A stretch of 64,000 nucleotides of DNA, taken from positions 3,631,501 to 3,695,500 of the forward strand of contig NZ_CP012602.1 in assembly GCF_001278805.1 (NCBI RefSeq), given 5' to 3'. This stretch comes from Bacillus sp. FJAT-18017. Lineage in GTDB: Bacteria; Bacillota; Bacilli; Bacillales; Cytobacillaceae. Shown in pieces: positions 62,549 to 64,000 of this stretch (positions are counted from its first letter, which is position 1; each line of letters starts with the position of its first letter). The notes beneath the pieces are model-generated. The model was not told the DNA's origin. It searched no databases and saw only the letters and a program-made list of their open reading frames with translations. A program made the translations under genes and the position numbers.

Positions 62549-64000
62549 CGCTTACCTCATTGAACGTCAGCTTTTGCAGGCTCTTTACTTCATCTCCTGT
62601 CAGCATGCTGTCTGTTGCGACGACGAATGCTGGTGCGGAGAGCCATTCTTCCCCTGATGCAAGGCTGACTTCCCTATCAACGCCAATAAGCATCACTTCC
62701 TGGTTCATGTACGCCTCCATGACACGTGCCTCCCTGTCGGCAATCACCTGTAGGAATTCACTATATTCATCTGAGCCGATAAGTGCATGCCCTGAGAGGT
62801 GTGCTACCAATTCAACTTTACCAGCAATGTACTTCCTGGTTCCTCCAGCATTTTTTACCCATCCCTGTTTAAAAAACAGCTGGCTGAACCAGTTCTTGTA
62901 GTTCAAATACGTTCCGCTATGCTGGCTGAACTTTGTAACATTCACCAGGATCCCTACACCCGGCAGCATGCAATAATACTGATGGATGCCAAGTCCCCTT
63001 AATGCCTCGTTCTGTTCAATAACCGTTGACAGTCTGAGCCCTTTCCATTCTCTACCTTCACTGTCGAGCAGCGAACATTGGGATACCTCTGTTTTTTCCC
63101 TGGAGATCGACTTGGTGTTAATGCCTTCAAAGCCGGTAATCATCCCGCCACTCCACGGATTCCACCATACTTTTGGCTCTATAGCCGGGAAGGACGAATC
63201 AAGCCACTCCCTGCCGTTTACTTCAAGTGAAAACAGCGACGGAAAAAACTCAGCGGATGCTGCAATGGAGAGCTGGCCATTGCTTGCCGTAACAACCCGC
63301 AGGCCCTCCCGCTCTTCTTCGCGGACAACGACTGATTCGCGGGATGGATTAAGCACAAGCACGTTTTTCTTGTCACTGATACCATTAATGGTATATTCCG
63401 CAGACAAAGATACCAGGCCTGTTCCGCCTTTTTCGGAAGAAGCGGCAACGTCACGTTTTTGTTCATCAGCAGCAACCCTTGTTTTGTAAAAACTATCTCC
63501 AGCTTTTGAAAAGCTCACTTCACCGTCGATATAGGTCATCTTCCTATCGGAAAGAATAACCTCTTTTTCATTCGGATTCCTCTCAACGACTTGCAGCTCA
63601 ATTGAGTCTCCAGGCGTTGTTTTTCTATTTGATTGTCGTGTGGCAAATTCCCGGAATTCCTCCCAGTCCTGAAACGCGCCAAACGAAAGCAGTACTGGCT
63701 CCGTTCTTTTTTCGCATCCTGCTGGCAGATGCCCAAGCTCATGCTCCACATACATGTACCAGGTTTCGAAATTCACTGAAGCCCCTTTCGGCCAAGCCAC
63801 ACCGTGCGCATATGGCTCATGGCGCGAGAATATCCAGTTTTCCGATAATCTCTGGCTGTCCCAGAGCCCATAATCCGCATCCGCATTCTCTTCAAGCTCG
63901 ACGATGTCCCCATCCATCGCAAAAACGCTGCGGTGAAGTTCATGATAGACAGGCTGATACACATGGACCGGTGATTCCGTCTCTGCATGACCAGAATTGC
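62535..64000 (-). CDS. Unrecognised large protein, N-terminus beyond the right edge
   Basis: The frame is open to the window edge, so at least 488 residues and no visible start; the GTG at 63962 is internal. Residues are mixed and beta-rich; there is no membrane segment. The middle (YTINGISDKKNVLVLNPSRE, PKVWWNPWSGGMITGFEG, GIHQYYCMLPGVGILV) resembles a beta-sandwich of the galactose-mutarotase or glycoside-hydrolase accessory type in general look only. I do not recognise a family. It overlaps the amidohydrolase gene by 14 bp, so they act together; the operon may break down a sugar- or amide-containing compound. Confidence 0.65.
   Translation of the reverse strand, partial: NSGHAETESPVHVYQPVYHELHRSVFAMDGDIVELEENADADYGLWDSQRLSENWIFSRHEPYAHGVAWPKGASVNFETWYMYVEHELGHLPAGCEKRTEPVLLSFGAFQDWEEFREFATRQSNRKTTPGDSIELQVVERNPNEKEVILSDRKMTYIDGEVSFSKAGDSFYKTRVAADEQKRDVAASSEKGGTGLVSLSAEYTINGISDKKNVLVLNPSRESVVVREEEREGLRVVTASNGQLSIAASAEFFPSLFSLEVNGREWLDSSFPAIEPKVWWNPWSGGMITGFEGINTKSISREKTEVSQCSLLDSEGREWKGLRLSTVIEQNEALRGLGIHQYYCMLPGVGILVNVTKFSQHSGTYLNYKNWFSQLFFKQGWVKNAGGTRKYIAGKVELVAHLSGHALIGSDEYSEFLQVIADREARVMEAYMNQEVMLIGVDREVSLASGEEWLSAPAFVVATDSMLTGDEVKSLQKLTFNEVSDEDH

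Overview
The window is chromosomal DNA of an aerobic-to-facultative, spore-forming Bacillaceae bacterium (Bacillus, Mesobacillus, Neobacillus type). The evidence is a SAM-I riboswitch in front of a YitJ/MetH pair, a Spo0E-family phosphatase, a secreted subtilisin, a BsuPI-type lipoprotein, an FbpA-like small protein, Gram-positive lipobox lipoproteins, strong AGGAGG-type ribosome sites with some GTG/TTG starts, and Bacillus-type dispersed intergenic repeats. I see no rRNA, tRNA, phage, insertion sequence or CRISPR array.

Layout. 0-2 kb: an AspT/YidE-type transporter, then about 0.95 kb of non-coding DNA with a 130-bp tandem repeat. 2.7-9.9 kb (minus): a DMSO-reductase-like respiratory operon in the order radical SAM protein, TorD-type chaperone, Tat-exported molybdopterin subunit, four-cluster Fe-S subunit, membrane anchor, and a second Fe-S protein. 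10.1-14.7 kb (plus): a PucR-type regulator, a second, cytoplasmic molybdopterin oxidoreductase with its Fe-S partner, and a DUF4395 membrane protein. 14.9-20.1 kb (minus): an OmpR-family response regulator, an intramembrane-type sensor kinase and an FtsX/MacB-like ABC exporter. 20.2-23.2 kb: an alpha/beta hydrolase, the Ser/Thr symporter SstT and two tiny genes. 23.3-26.4 kb (minus): a polytopic membrane protein, a GtrB-type glycosyltransferase and GtrA. 27.6-33.1 kb (plus): riboswitch-controlled methionine synthesis. 33.9-42.1 kb: a Fur-controlled siderophore-binding lipoprotein, a Nudix hydrolase, RpiA, 6-phosphogluconate dehydrogenase, the BsuPI lipoprotein divergent from subtilisin, and an amidase. 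42.3-50.5 kb: small conserved genes, a VWA lipoprotein, truncated haemoglobin, a DUF438/hemerythrin protein behind an Fnr-like box, an M20 peptidase, acylphosphatase and a MarR-DUF3147 pair. 50.8-55.4 kb (plus): an ECF sigma factor, membrane protein and ABC transporter operon whose last gene carries a frameshift. 55.6-58.9 kb: an EamA transporter, VOC protein, YjbQ, thiamine-binding protein, a GGDEF relic and Spo0E. 59-64 kb (minus): a polar amino-acid ABC transporter, then an amidohydrolase with an unrecognised large protein that runs off the right edge.

The most notable signal is regulatory. A three-fold TGAC direct repeat with exact 11-bp spacing, followed by a fixed half-site and placed exactly 15 nt from a good -10 box, stands in front of both the ABC exporter next to the two-component system and the membrane protein/GtrB/GtrA operon 8 kb away. 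This suggests one envelope-stress regulon joining peptide export or detoxification to lipid-linked sugar transfer. Two different intergenic arrays with the same exact 52-bp period, both built around a hairpin at the unit junction and both between convergent genes, are the most unusual repeats. A family of hairpins ending in a 13-bp GGGGTCTGACCCC-type palindrome occurs five times between genes.
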